Program-made: the position numbers and the translations under genes
Source: CAWHJN01 sp963829705
GTDB lineage: Bacteria; Bacteroidota; Rhodothermia; Rhodothermales; BA12
Length of the DNA stretch: 64,000 nt
Direction: 5' to 3'
NCBI GenBank assembly: GCA_963829705.1
Contig: CAWHJN010000005.1
Span: 1,116,001-1,180,000, forward strand
In this document: piece by piece, positions 26,085-35,200 of the stretch
How the letters are laid out: each line of letters begins with the position of its first letter
Numbering within the stretch: the stretch's first letter is position 1
The notes under the pieces: model-generated
Databases searched by the model: none
Told to the model about the DNA's origin: nothing
The model's input: the letters and a program-made list of their open reading frames with translations, nothing else

Positions 26085-26441
26085 ATGCGCTCGCTCACCA
26101 CGCCTCTCGTCTTTCTCTTGGCTACATGGACGGTTCTGCCCGCTGCTGCGCAGACGACCTTCACGCTGACGCCCAGCAAGGACAACACCATCTACAGCGA
26201 GAACGCGTCGCAGAGCAACGGGGCCAGGGAGTACCTGTTTGCCGGGCAAACCAGCAACGGCGCGCCGCGCCGGGCGCTGCTCGCGTTCGACATCGTAGGT
26301 GCCCTCCCGGCGGGCGCGACGGTCGAGTCGGTGACGCTCACGCTTACGATGAGCAAGACCGTAGCCGGTGATACGCCCGTTTCCCTGCACCGCGTCTCGG
26401 CCGACTCGAACACAGCGGCGTGCAGCAGACGCGGTTGCTGA
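26085..26441 (+). pseudogene. Truncated secreted DNRLRE-domain protein fragment
   Basis: The 118 codons start with a signal peptide (MRSLTTPLVFLLATWTVLPAAAQ) and continue into the first strands of a DNRLRE-type beta-sandwich: TLTPSKDNTIYSE, RRALLAFDIVGALPAGATVESVTLTLTMS. Full-length members are several hundred residues. Here the frame leaves the family after SLHRVSAD and stops 10 codons later at SRRGC. The following 100 bp encode no recognisable continuation, so this looks like a gene end lost by deletion. It lies next to the frameshifted oxidoreductase, and the two may share one rearrangement. Confidence 0.65.
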
Positions 26442-26547
26442 CCCGTCTGCGCGGACGGCGCTCGTCGCGTGAGGACGCACGACGCGGAATCCTCACCACC
26501 CCGAAGCGATACAGCAGCGCACCTCTCCACCGCTCGCCTCTTGCTCT

Positions 26548-27604
26548 ATGGAAATCGGTGTTTTCTCGTTCGTCGAAACACGCCCGACGCGCACAGGGAG
26601 GTGCGACGGTTTCGCCGCAGCAGCGCCTGCGCGACCTGCTCGAAGAGATCGAACTGGCGGATCAGGTGGGGCTCGACGTGTTCGGCGTGGGCGAGCACCA
26701 CCGGGAGGAGTACGTGGCGAGTGCGCCTGCGGTGGTCCTGGCGGCGGCCGCCGCCCGCACGTCGCGCATCCGGCTGACGAGCGCCGTGACGGTGCTCTCG
26801 TCCGACGACCCCGTGCGGGTGTTCCAGCAGTTTTCGACGCTCGATCTGCTCTCGAACGGGCGGGCCGAAATCATGGCGGGGCGCGGTTCGTTCACCGAGT
26901 CGTTTCCGCTCTTTGGCTACGACCTGGATGCCTACGACACGCTCTTCGCCGAGAAGCTGGAGTTGCTGCTGGCCCTGCGCGACCACGAGCGGGTGACGTG
27001 GAGCGGGCAGCACCGCGCCGCGCTGGACGACCGGGGCATCTACCCGCGCCCCGTTCAGGAGCCGCTGCCCGTGTGGGTGGCCGTCGGCGGCACGCCGCAG
27101 TCGGCCATTCGCGCCGGGGTGCTGGGCCTGCCGATGGCGCTGGCGATCATCGGGGGGCAGCCTGCTCGGTTCGCACCCTTCGCGCGGTGGCACCGCGAGG
27201 CGGCGCAGGAGGCCGGCCACGGGCCGCTACCCCTCAGCATCAACGCGCACGGCTTTCTCGCAGACACGTCGCAGGAAGCCGCCGACGTGGCCTTTCCCGC
27301 GTTTGCCACCACGATGAACAAGATCGGGCGGGAGCGTGGGTGGCCACCGCTGTCGCGGGCGCAGTTCGAGGCGTCGCGGGCGCTCGAAGAGGCCAACTTC
27401 GTGGGAAGCCCGCAGCAGGTGATCGACAAGATGCTCTATCAGCACGAGATCTTCGGCCACGACCGCTGCGCGCTGCAACTCACCGTCGGGACGCTGCCGC
27501 ACGTGAAGGTGATGCGCGCCATCGAACTGCTCGGGACGGTCGTGGCCCCCGCTGTGCGCAAGGCGACGACGCAGCCATCTTCTGACGCGCCGGAAACGGC
27601 GTAG
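26548..27604 (+). pseudogene. Luciferase-like (LLM) flavin monooxygenase, single-base frameshift
   Basis: From the ATG the frame gives the standard LLM opening MEIGVFSFVETRPTRTG, then shifts by one base near 26595-26600 into the frame carrying TVSPQQRLRDLLEEIELADQ, LDVFGVGEHHREEY, RIRLTSAVTVLSSDDPVRVF and RAEIMAGRGSFTESFPLFGY. Removing one base in the CGCACAGGGAGG stretch restores a continuous protein of about 351 residues. These FMN-linked oxidoreductases resemble bacterial luciferase alpha subunits; the substrate is unknown. Beyond the frameshift nothing is missing, so an assembly error is possible. The neighbouring truncated gene makes true decay also plausible. Confidence 0.8.
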
Positions 27605-27642
27605 GCGCTCGTCTTACCTGCACCGAGCGACGGATCTGCCGC

Positions 27643-28257
27643 TCACATCGGCGAGACGAGGAATTCGTGGTAGAGGCGTGGCGGATGGGCGGCGAGGAGG
27701 CGTTGGCGCAGCGGCTCTGCCTCGGGGGCATCGAGTTTGTGGAGGGTATACCACCGCCACAGGTCTGCCTCTACCACCGACACGCCGCATCCGGGCATCC
27801 GCGCCACCACGCCGCGCAGTCGCTCGAAACGCGCCAGCGCCTTGTGCGCGTCGCCGCCGACGAGGGCGGGTTTGAAGAGCAGCGACTGGCCATCGACGAG
27901 CAGCACGAACGGATCGTCCGGGGCGTCGGCGCGGGCGTGGTTGAGCAGGCGTTCGGCGCGCATCCCGTAGCGCGGCACCTTGTGGAACGGCGCGCGGGAG
28001 GCCCGGTAGCCCCACAGGCCCGACAGCAGCGCGCGGGCGCGCGGCGAGGCGTCGGGCAGGTCGTCGGGGAGGTTTTCGAGGTAGCCCTCATCCTCGGTGA
28101 GCGGGTAGAGGCGGTAGCGGCAGAGGAGGTCGTCCTCGACGCTTGCCGCCGCTTCGCACACCTTCTGGAGCGCGACGACGTCGCGGGCGGCGTACAGGCG
28201 CTGGGTGGTCTGGGTGAGAGAGGTGAACGCGAGCAGGACGGTGAGGAGCAGGGTCAC
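27643..28257 (-). CDS. Uncharacterised exported or anchored protein, 204 aa
   Basis: I do not recognise this family. A GTG start overlapping the acyltransferase stop as GTGA gives an N-terminal hydrophobic segment (TLLLTVLLAFTSL) that looks like a signal peptide or anchor. The rest is helical with repeat-like pairs (LQKVCEAAASVEDDLLCRYRL; AERLLNHARADAPDDPFVLL; ALARFERLRGVVARM) reminiscent of TPR-type proteins. It is the last gene of the carotenoid operon cruF-crtB-acyltransferase, so a role near the membrane or carotenoid handling is conceivable but unproven. Confidence 0.65.
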   Translation of the reverse strand: MTLLLTVLLAFTSLTQTTQRLYAARDVVALQKVCEAAASVEDDLLCRYRLYPLTEDEGYLENLPDDLPDASPRARALLSGLWGYRASRAPFHKVPRYGMRAERLLNHARADAPDDPFVLLVDGQSLLFKPALVGGDAHKALARFERLRGVVARMPGCGVSVVEADLWRWYTLHKLDAPEAEPLRQRLLAAHPPRLYHEFLVSPM

Positions 28258-28928
28258 AGGTAGCGTCTGAAAAAGGAGGCAGCGAAGGAAAAATCCCACC
28301 GATCCGCCGGGGCAGCGGTTCCGGTGAGCAGCACGGTCGTGCTGACGGGCGACGGCGTGCGAAGGCCGTGCCAGAGCGCTTCGAGACGGTCGTGCTCGCC
28401 TCCATCGAGCGCCCTGTGCGGGCATCCTGCCGCGAGCCGTGCGATGGGGCGGTCACCCCCGTCCCACGTAACGTACACCGCCACGGGCAGCCACACCTTG
28501 CCCGGCAGCAGGGTGTCGAGGCGGTGCAGCAGAGCCGTCTGGAACGGCAGCAGGCCCTCTTCTGCCGGGTGCAGCACGCCTTCGGGGAAGTAGACGAGGC
28601 CCCACGCGGGTGCGTTGGCGAAGCGGTGGGCGGTGCGCCGCACCGTCGCCGCCCGCGCCTTCGGGTCGTCGGCGGGGAAAGGCAGCGCCCCGGCGGCGGC
28701 GAAGAACGGAAAGCGGTGCCAGTCCTCCATCCACGTCAGGCTGCGGCGGTTGAGCAGTTTTTCGTTGACGAGCCACAGCAGGTAGCCATCGAAAAACGAG
28801 TGGTGATTGGCGTAGAGCACGACGGAGGCGTCTGCGGGCACCTCGGGCGCGGGGCCGATCCACTCGACGCGCGCGAAGGTCCGGCGCAGCGCCCGGCGCA
28901 TGGTGTACTCCACCAGCCGCCGCATCAT
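28254..28928 (-). CDS. PlsC-like acyltransferase in the carotenoid operon
   Basis: A 224-residue 1-acylglycerol-phosphate-acyltransferase-fold enzyme. The HX4D catalytic motif is NHHSFFDGYL (about residues 42-51) and FPEGVLHP (about 115-122) stands for the FPEGTRS acceptor motif. Its ATG overlaps the crtB stop as ATGA. Location in a cruF-crtB operon suggests that it acylates a carotenoid or carotenoid glycoside, as in acylated pigments such as salinixanthin of Salinibacter; a general phospholipid role is the alternative. No glycosyltransferase lies in the window to complete such a pathway. Confidence 0.85.
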   Translation of the reverse strand: MMRRLVEYTMRRALRRTFARVEWIGPAPEVPADASVVLYANHHSFFDGYLLWLVNEKLLNRRSLTWMEDWHRFPFFAAAGALPFPADDPKARAATVRRTAHRFANAPAWGLVYFPEGVLHPAEEGLLPFQTALLHRLDTLLPGKVWLPVAVYVTWDGGDRPIARLAAGCPHRALDGGEHDRLEALWHGLRTPSPVSTTVLLTGTAAPADRWDFSFAASFFRRYL

Positions 28929-29827
28929 GCCGGAATGGGCGCGTGCCCGGCAGGAAGCCGCACGAGGCGGCGTTTGCGGCGGTCGTAATCGTCGCGCAGC
29001 ACGAGCGTCACCTTGCGGCGAAACGGCACGATGGCGCGGCGGGTGAGGTTGTCGTAGCCGTGGGCGCGCACCTCGTTGAGGATTTCGCGGTACATCCGCG
29101 CGGCAGCGGTGATGCCCCGGCGCACGGACCGGGGCAGCGCGGCGATGGCGGCGAGGCCGCGCGTGTAGCGCGTCTCGGCCAACTCCATCAGCGACTCGAC
29201 GAGCGCGGCGTAGGCGGGTGTGGGCGCGAGCGACGCCGGGAGGAGGCCGTGCTTTTCGAGAGCGTCGATGGGCAGGTAGAGGCGTCCGAGGTCGCGTCGG
29301 TCTTCGCCCACGTCGCGCAGGATGTTGGTGATCTGCATGGCCACGCCGAGGTCGCGGGCGGCCCTTTCGAGGTCGGCAGCGCGGGCGCGGTCGGGCACCA
29401 AGAAAGGCAGCACCATGGCCCCCACGCATCCCCCCACGAGGTCGCTGTAGTGCAGCAGGTCAGCCTCGGTGCGCGTCTCGCGGCCCGTCAAATCCCACCG
29501 CGCGCCTTCGACGAGTTGAAAGAACGGTCGCGCGTCCAGCCCGTAGCGCCGATGCACCGTGCCCAGGCGCTGCCACAGCGGCGCGGCGGGCGGGGTGCCG
29601 TCGAGCGTCTGGCGGAGGGCGTCTTCGAGCTCGTCCAACTCACGCAGCGCCGCTTCCGCGCCCACCTCGTGGATGCGCTCGTCGGCCAGCGTGTCCACGG
29701 TGCGGCAGAACAGGTAGAGCGTGGCGATGGGCAGGCGCACCTCGCGCGGCAGCAGCCGCGTCGCCAGCGAGAACGTTCGCGAGTGGTGCCTGAACTGCCG
29801 CCACACGGCCCCATCGCTCAGCGTCAT
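28925..29827 (-). CDS. crtB: Phytoene synthase
   Basis: The 300-residue CrtB condenses two geranylgeranyl diphosphates to phytoene, the entry step of C40 carotenoids. Both Asp-rich magnesium-binding regions are visible: CRTVDTLADE (about residues 41-50) and QITNILRDVGEDRRDLGRLY (about 164-183). YRTF-type substrate-binding residues appear as HSRTFSLA at the start. ATGA overlaps join it to cruF upstream and to the acyltransferase downstream, so the three are co-translated. Squalene-synthase-like enzymes are the only alternative and are less likely given cruF. Confidence 0.93.
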   Translation of the reverse strand: MTLSDGAVWRQFRHHSRTFSLATRLLPREVRLPIATLYLFCRTVDTLADERIHEVGAEAALRELDELEDALRQTLDGTPPAAPLWQRLGTVHRRYGLDARPFFQLVEGARWDLTGRETRTEADLLHYSDLVGGCVGAMVLPFLVPDRARAADLERAARDLGVAMQITNILRDVGEDRRDLGRLYLPIDALEKHGLLPASLAPTPAYAALVESLMELAETRYTRGLAAIAALPRSVRRGITAAARMYREILNEVRAHGYDNLTRRAIVPFRRKVTLVLRDDYDRRKRRLVRLPAGHAPIPA

Positions 29828-30669
29828 GGCGAGACGAGCGGCTGATCCGGCTCGTGCAGGCGCCCGCGTGCCGCCAGCGCCGCGAAGGGCAGGATGAGCG
29901 CGATGATGCCGAAGAAGAGCGCGGCCCAGAGGTCGTAGAGCGCGCAGATGAGCAGCGGAAACAGCACGTTGAGGCCGTAGAGCACGGGTGCCCAGCGGCT
30001 CGTGGCGCGCAGCCCGCCGCCGATGACCTCGTAGCCCCACCCGATCACGAGCGACACGCCGAACCAGCCCAGCCAGTTGGAAGCGGGCATCCCGAAGTAA
30101 AAGCCCTCGGTGGGATACGTCCAGAACGGAAAGGCGCGGCTCATGGCCGGGTCGAGCGACACGTCCCAGAGCACCATGAACAGCGCCGCCACCGCGATGC
30201 GCTCGTAGCGGCGCGCGGTGAGGCGCGAGGCCAGGTCGAGCGACAGCAGCGACATCGCGAACCACGACGGCGGGATGAGGTACGGGACGTGGTCGAGAAA
30301 CTTGGGGCCGAGCCATTCCCCGTATCGGTATTCGCCGAAGGGGATGCCGGTGGAGGTGCCGATGAGTTCGCTCATGCCGCCGACGAGGCAGCCCCACAGC
30401 GCGAAAAACACCAGCAACGCCTTCGGGTGGGTGCGGGCGTAGGCCAGCAACGGCAGCACCGGCAGCAGCGCCATGTAGATCCACGTGGGGGCTTTGACGA
30501 GCGTGGCGTAGTACGGCCCGAAAAACGCCGCCGAGGCCGGGAAAATCCGCAGCAGCAACGTGCCGAACACGCTGAACCCGATGGTCCCGACGAACGCCCA
30601 CAGCGCCCAGCGGAAGACGCGATCCACCGTGTGCGGGGTCGCGGGCGGGTCGGAAACGAGAGCGGGCAT
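29824..30669 (-). CDS. cruF: CruF-like carotenoid 1',2'-hydratase (DUF422)
   Basis: A 281-residue integral membrane protein with about eight helices, matching the CruF/DUF422 family: SELIGTSTGIPFGEYRYGE (about residues 100-118), PYLIPPSWFAMSL, and FMVLWDVSLDPAMSRAFPFW (about 162-181). CruF adds water to the psi ends of linear or monocyclic carotenoids, giving 1'-hydroxy products that are later glycosylated (myxol, salinixanthin-type pigments). It is first in the operon cruF-crtB-acyltransferase-unknown. TAGATTAC on the coding strand at 30736-30729 may be a weak -7 box. Confidence 0.88.
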   Translation of the reverse strand: MPALVSDPPATPHTVDRVFRWALWAFVGTIGFSVFGTLLLRIFPASAAFFGPYYATLVKAPTWIYMALLPVLPLLAYARTHPKALLVFFALWGCLVGGMSELIGTSTGIPFGEYRYGEWLGPKFLDHVPYLIPPSWFAMSLLSLDLASRLTARRYERIAVAALFMVLWDVSLDPAMSRAFPFWTYPTEGFYFGMPASNWLGWFGVSLVIGWGYEVIGGGLRATSRWAPVLYGLNVLFPLLICALYDLWAALFFGIIALILPFAALAARGRLHEPDQPLVSP

Positions 30670-30790
30670 GGGCGATGAGGAACGTGGACGGCCGGTACGG
30701 CACGAGCGGAAGGAAGTGCCATCGGTGCGTAATCTACGGCGGGCTCCGGGGGATGAAGCCGGGTTCCCTTGCCGCTGGCGAGTGCGTCCG

Positions 30791-30844
30791 CATCTTCCCG
30801 CGCTCCCCGTCGCACTTCGACCTCCAACCTCCGACTTTCCTCAG
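30791..30844 (+). repeat. Pyrimidine-rich start-proximal repeat before wbqC
   Basis: CATCTTCCCGCGCTCCCCGT, then CGACCTCCAACCTCCGAC and TTTCCTCAG lead into the ATG at 30845. It belongs to the same family as the leader before carB. Confidence 0.6.
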
Positions 30845-31531
30845 ATGCTGGCCCTTCGTCCTCCCGAGTATTTCCCGCGCCTGGCGTACTTCGCGCTACT
30901 GCTGCGGGCCGACCGCGCCGTCGTGGCGGACACGTTCCAGTACAGCCGGCAGTCGTACCAGAACCGGGCGCGCATCGTCACGCCCGACGGGCCGATGTGG
31001 CTCAGCGTGCCGCTCGTGGGCGGGCAGCACGGCACGCCCATCCACCGCGTGTGCATCGACGGGCGCGGGCGCTGGGCGCAGCGGCACCTGAAGGCACTTC
31101 AATTCAACTACGGGGCTGCGCCGTTCTACGAGGCGTACCTGCCAGCTATCGAGGAAACGATCTGCGCGGAGCATGAAACCCTCGGCGCGCTCACCGTCGC
31201 CACCGTCCGCTGCCTGGCGGGCCTGCTGGGCCTCGCGCCGCCCGAGGTGCTGTCGGAGAGCGTGCTGGACGCTCCGGCTACGCTGGGAGAGGCGTGCGAC
31301 GCACTCGCACCGGCGGGACTGCTGGTGCTGCCCGACACCGCCGCGCACGACCGCGCCCTCGTCGCCCAAACCCGGCTTCTCGACTGGCGCGAACGCCCGC
31401 GCCACCAGCCCTTCGGCCCGCCTTTCATCGCCGACTGCTCCGCACTCGACGCGCTGATGATGTACGGGCCAGACGCGCGAAGCCTGCTGATGAATGATGC
31501 GTCAACGGGTGCAGAGCTGCCGTGCCGTTGA
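30845..31531 (+). CDS. WbqC-like family protein
   Basis: A 228-residue member of the WbqC family (PF08889), found in O-antigen and other Bacteroidota loci. The N-terminal part shows the family pattern: EYFPRLAYFALLLRADRAVV, TFQYSRQSYQNRARI, MWLSVPLVG and RHLKALQFNYGAAPFYEAYL. The biochemical activity is not firmly established; a role in nucleotide-sugar chemistry has been suggested from context. No LPS genes are beside it here. It is divergent from the carotenoid operon and convergent with the Pycsar-like gene (29-bp gap). Confidence 0.85.
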   Translation: MLALRPPEYFPRLAYFALLLRADRAVVADTFQYSRQSYQNRARIVTPDGPMWLSVPLVGGQHGTPIHRVCIDGRGRWAQRHLKALQFNYGAAPFYEAYLPAIEETICAEHETLGALTVATVRCLAGLLGLAPPEVLSESVLDAPATLGEACDALAPAGLLVLPDTAAHDRALVAQTRLLDWRERPRHQPFGPPFIADCSALDALMMYGPDARSLLMNDASTGAELPCR

Positions 31532-31560
31532 GCATGGGCCAATAGAACAGGTGAACATGT

Positions 31561-32229
31561 TCAGGGGAGCACCACCGGGCCGGTCACTGCCTCCGAGCCG
31601 CCGAAGAGGCCGAGGTACGCACCGATGAACAGCGCCACGCCGATGATGAGGCCGATGGTGAAGACGGTGTACGAGATCTGCAGCAGCTTGAACTTGCGAT
31701 CCAGCACCGAGCCGAGCGCGTAGATGTCGGTCATCATGCTCTGGTAGAGACGGTTCTTGTCCTGCAACATCTCCGAGATGCCCTCGACGTACGCATCCCG
31801 TTCGAGGTGGACGAAGTTGCCGAAAAACAGGATGTTGGCGCGGTTCTCCTGCACGTCGTCCATCGTGATGGCGCTGCGGTTGACGCGCGGCATCGCCGCC
31901 AGCACGGCGAAGACGAGCGACACGATGCAGCCTACCAGCAGCGTGATCGTCGGGAAGATCAGCCACGGGTTCACGTCGAGCTTCGACGAGATGGACGCGA
32001 TCAGGATCGAGACGATGATGCCGTTGATCGAGATCATGATGTTGGACTTGCTGTCCGCCAGCGACGACAGTTCGACGTGCATCGGATACTGCGTGCGAAA
32101 CAGCGTCTCGATGCCGCGCTTCGAGCCGAATTTCTTCGGGGGCTCATCTGGTTCAGCGGGCTGCCCGTTGGAAGTGAAGGCGGCGGCCACGAGGGCCTGA
32201 GCAGCGGGATCGGTGTGCGTAGTCGTCAT
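31561..32229 (-). CDS. Pycsar-effector-like (DUF5706) two-helix membrane protein, orphan
   Basis: A 222-residue protein of the Pycsar_TM/DUF5706 type. The N-terminus is soluble, then GIETLFRTQYPMHVELSSLADSKSNIM is the family signature, followed by helices at about residues 67-85 and 91-113, a conserved soluble block (ENRANILFFGNFVHL, MMTDIYALGSVLDRKFKLLQ) and final helices at about 184-210. In Pycsar anti-phage systems such domains respond to cCMP or cUMP made by a PycC cyclase and damage the inner membrane. No nucleotide cyclase or other defence gene is within 10 kb, so this copy is an orphan and may have another role. CAAAGGTA at 32311-32318 could be its promoter box but lies in coding sequence. 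Confidence 0.82.
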   Translation of the reverse strand: MTTTHTDPAAQALVAAAFTSNGQPAEPDEPPKKFGSKRGIETLFRTQYPMHVELSSLADSKSNIMISINGIIVSILIASISSKLDVNPWLIFPTITLLVGCIVSLVFAVLAAMPRVNRSAITMDDVQENRANILFFGNFVHLERDAYVEGISEMLQDKNRLYQSMMTDIYALGSVLDRKFKLLQISYTVFTIGLIIGVALFIGAYLGLFGGSEAVTGPVVLP

Positions 32230-32290
32230 GGTCGTTAAAGGTGCGGCGTGGCACCGGGTGTCGCAAAGCGTGGGCCGAAACGGCCGTGGG

Positions 32291-35200
32291 TCAGTAGAAC
32301 CAGTCCAGCCCAAAGGTAACGAGGCGGTCTTCGCGCGAAAACGCCGTCTGGACGTTGAACACGAACTGGCCCAGCACGCCCACCCACAGGCCGCCGCCGT
32401 AGCCCTGGTGCCACGTGCCCGACGCTTCGCCGTCGGCCCACACGCGCCCGTTGTCGGCGAAGGCGAGCAGGCCCAGCTCGCCGCGCCCGACGTAGCCCTC
32501 GAAGCGCTTGAGTTGCACGCGCGCCTCGACGTTCTGGTAGAACGCCGTGCGGCCCGCGAAGCGGTCGGAGCGGTAGCCGCGCAGGTTGTCCTTGCCGCCG
32601 AGCGTGTTGGCCAGGTAGAACGGGAAGTCGCCGATGTTGTGCTCGTAGCCGATGCGGGGCGCGAGCGTGAACCACCGCGCCGACGGGGCGGTGAGGTAGG
32701 CCGTCATCTCGCTCGTCAGGCGCAGGAACGGACTTTCGCCCTGCAACCCGATCTTGCCCTCGACGCTGTGGGCCGTCGTGAAGCCGCGCCGGGGCATGAC
32801 GCGGTCGTCGCGCGAGTCGAGGACGAGCCACACGTTGGCGCCGGTGTAAAACAGCCCGTCGAACACGTCGTCCGGGACGCCCGCGGCAGGGGTCGAGAGA
32901 AAGCGGTCCGGCGTCTCTTTGAACTGCGTGTACGTGATCGACGGGCCGATGAACAGGCGCGCGACGTCGAGCAGCGTGCGCGACAGGTTGGGGGCGAAGC
33001 GGGCCTCGGTCATCCGCGTGCGGTAGAAGTCGTTGCCGGGGTCGGCGATCTCCAGGTTGTTGCCCAGCCCGTAGTAGTTGCGGATGCTCAACGGCGAGCG
33101 GTACGACACGTCGAGGCCCATGTCCCACCGGCCCACCCACTGCACGAAGTGGCCGCGGTACTCGGTGTTGAACGCGCCCGTGAGCGGGGCCACGTTGGCG
33201 CGCAGCATCTGCATCCGCGCGTACGGCTCCTTCAGGAATCCCTGCCGAATCCAGCGGAAGCCGCCGCCGACGAACAGCCCGTCCTCGGCGTTGCTGAAGA
33301 CGTAAAGGAGCGGGAAGCGCTGGTCGTAGCGCTGCGGCACCACGCCGAGGGCGAGCTGCGGGTAGCGGTCGGCGCGGCGGAACTTCGTCTCCGGCCCGCC
33401 CTCGACGTCGGGCACCGGGTTGATCTCGGTGGGGGCGTCGTAGATGTACGTCTTGGGCTGGAAGCCTTTCGAGACGCGCGAGCGGTCGCGGAAGACGTCC
33501 TCGCCCGTACCGCCGATGAGGCGGATGGGAATGCCGCCGCGCACGTCGCCGTCGACCTCGAAGGTGTCGTTGCCGCCCAGCCCGTACAGCCGGATCTCGC
33601 GCGTCTCGTCGTGGAAGAAGGTGCGGCGGTAGAGTTCCATCCGCACGTCGCCCTCCTTGCCGGTCTTGAGCATCACCACCTCGGTCTTATCGCCGGGCAG
33701 GCGGTGGACCTCGAAGCGCTCGTGCTTGTCGCTGCCGACGACGTCGACCACGGTGGCGCGCGTCTCGTAGTAGGCGTCGGCCACGCGGTGCAGCTTGTCG
33801 CGGCGCTTTTTGAGCAGCCGGGCGAAGCGTGCGCCGTCGAGGGCGTAGACCTCGGGCGGGAAGGCGCGGACGGCTCCTTCGATGGCCTCGTCGGTGAGGC
33901 GCGCGAGGAGCGAGTCGACTTCGGCGTGCCACTCCTCACGCGAGAGGTCGTTGAGAAAGCGCTGGTCCTGCTCGGAGCCGTTGGTGGTCAGGCCGTTGAG
34001 GTTGCCGTAGTCCTCCTGGAGTCCCTGGAGCTTGGGGACGAAGGGGCGGGCGAGCTTGAAGAGGAGGCCGTCGCGGTTGTTGAAGGCCCAGTCGCGGTCG
34101 CGGGGAACGGGCTGGTAGATCTTGCCCTGCGTGCGCGCGTCGCCGGTGAGGGTCGAGTCCAGTTCGAAGGGCTCGAAGGAGGCCCAGCGCCACTGGTCGC
34201 GGTGGCGGTCCCAGTCGCCGATGAGCAGGTCGAGCAACCGGGCGCGCAAAAACATGCGCTGATCGACGAAGTGGTCGTTGTCGCCCTGGAGTTCGCGGAA
34301 GAGCTTGTCGGCGCCGATGACGTTCTCGCTGTTGCCGAAAAAGGGCGCGTCGCGCTGGTCGTCGTCGGGGCGCTCTTCGAGCAGCATGATCTTGTCGCGA
34401 AACTCCTCGCGGAAGCGCCCGAGGCGCGGATCGTCGGGGACGTAGACGATGCGGGGGTTGGCGTGGTAGAGCCCGGCGGAGTCGGCGAGGGCGGCGGCGA
34501 CGAGGGCGGCGAACGGGTGGATGGCCGTCGTCATCTCCTCGGCGATGTCCATCGCGAGCCCGAATCGGAAGGCCTCGGGCACGGTGGCGGCGGGGTACTT
34601 GTCTACCGAGCGGAGCACGTACTCCTTGCCGTCGGGGTTTGCGAGCCGGATGGAGCGCGTCTGCATCCCGCCGCCGCGTTGGAGGGGGGTGAGCCCGCCC
34701 GCCTCGCGCCCGAGGTCGAGCACGGGAAACGTCAGCGGCTCGGTCCACACGTCGCGGTAGCCCTCCCCGATGAACGTCTGGCGCAGCCATCCCGCTCTGT
34801 AGTCGGGGTTGATGGCGGCGACGACGGTGGAGTCGGCGAAGGACGGCGGCGGGGGTGCGTCGCGGCTCGGCGTGGCGTCGGAGGCCGCGCTCTCGTCGGC
34901 TCCGTCGAGCAGGGCGCGGTAGATGGGCGTGTCGCCGTCTGCGACGGTGTAGGCTTCAAGCCACACCGACCCGTCGGCGTAGTAGCGCAGCTTCATGAAG
35001 CCCCTGTCGCGGGTGGCGAAGAGCGACGTGCCGCCGGTGCGGGCATAATCGCTCTTCGAACCAGAGCCGCTGACGAGCAGGTGCTGTGTGCCGTCGGTGC
35101 CCGGCTGCGCGAAGTACTGGAGGTTGTGCTCGTGCCCGGCGGCGTACACGAGTCCGTCGTGCCGCCCAATGATGTCGGTGATGCCCAGCCGGTAGGCCTC

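Noticed and set aside
31507..31560. GAACATGTTC palindrome between wbqC and the DUF5706 gene as a bidirectional terminator.
   Set aside because: Short arms, no loop and no T-run on either strand.
32311..32318. Exact minus-strand TACCTTTG as a promoter for the DUF5706 gene.
   Set aside because: It lies inside the coding sequence of the barrel gene where VTFG codons produce it by chance; kept only as a remark.
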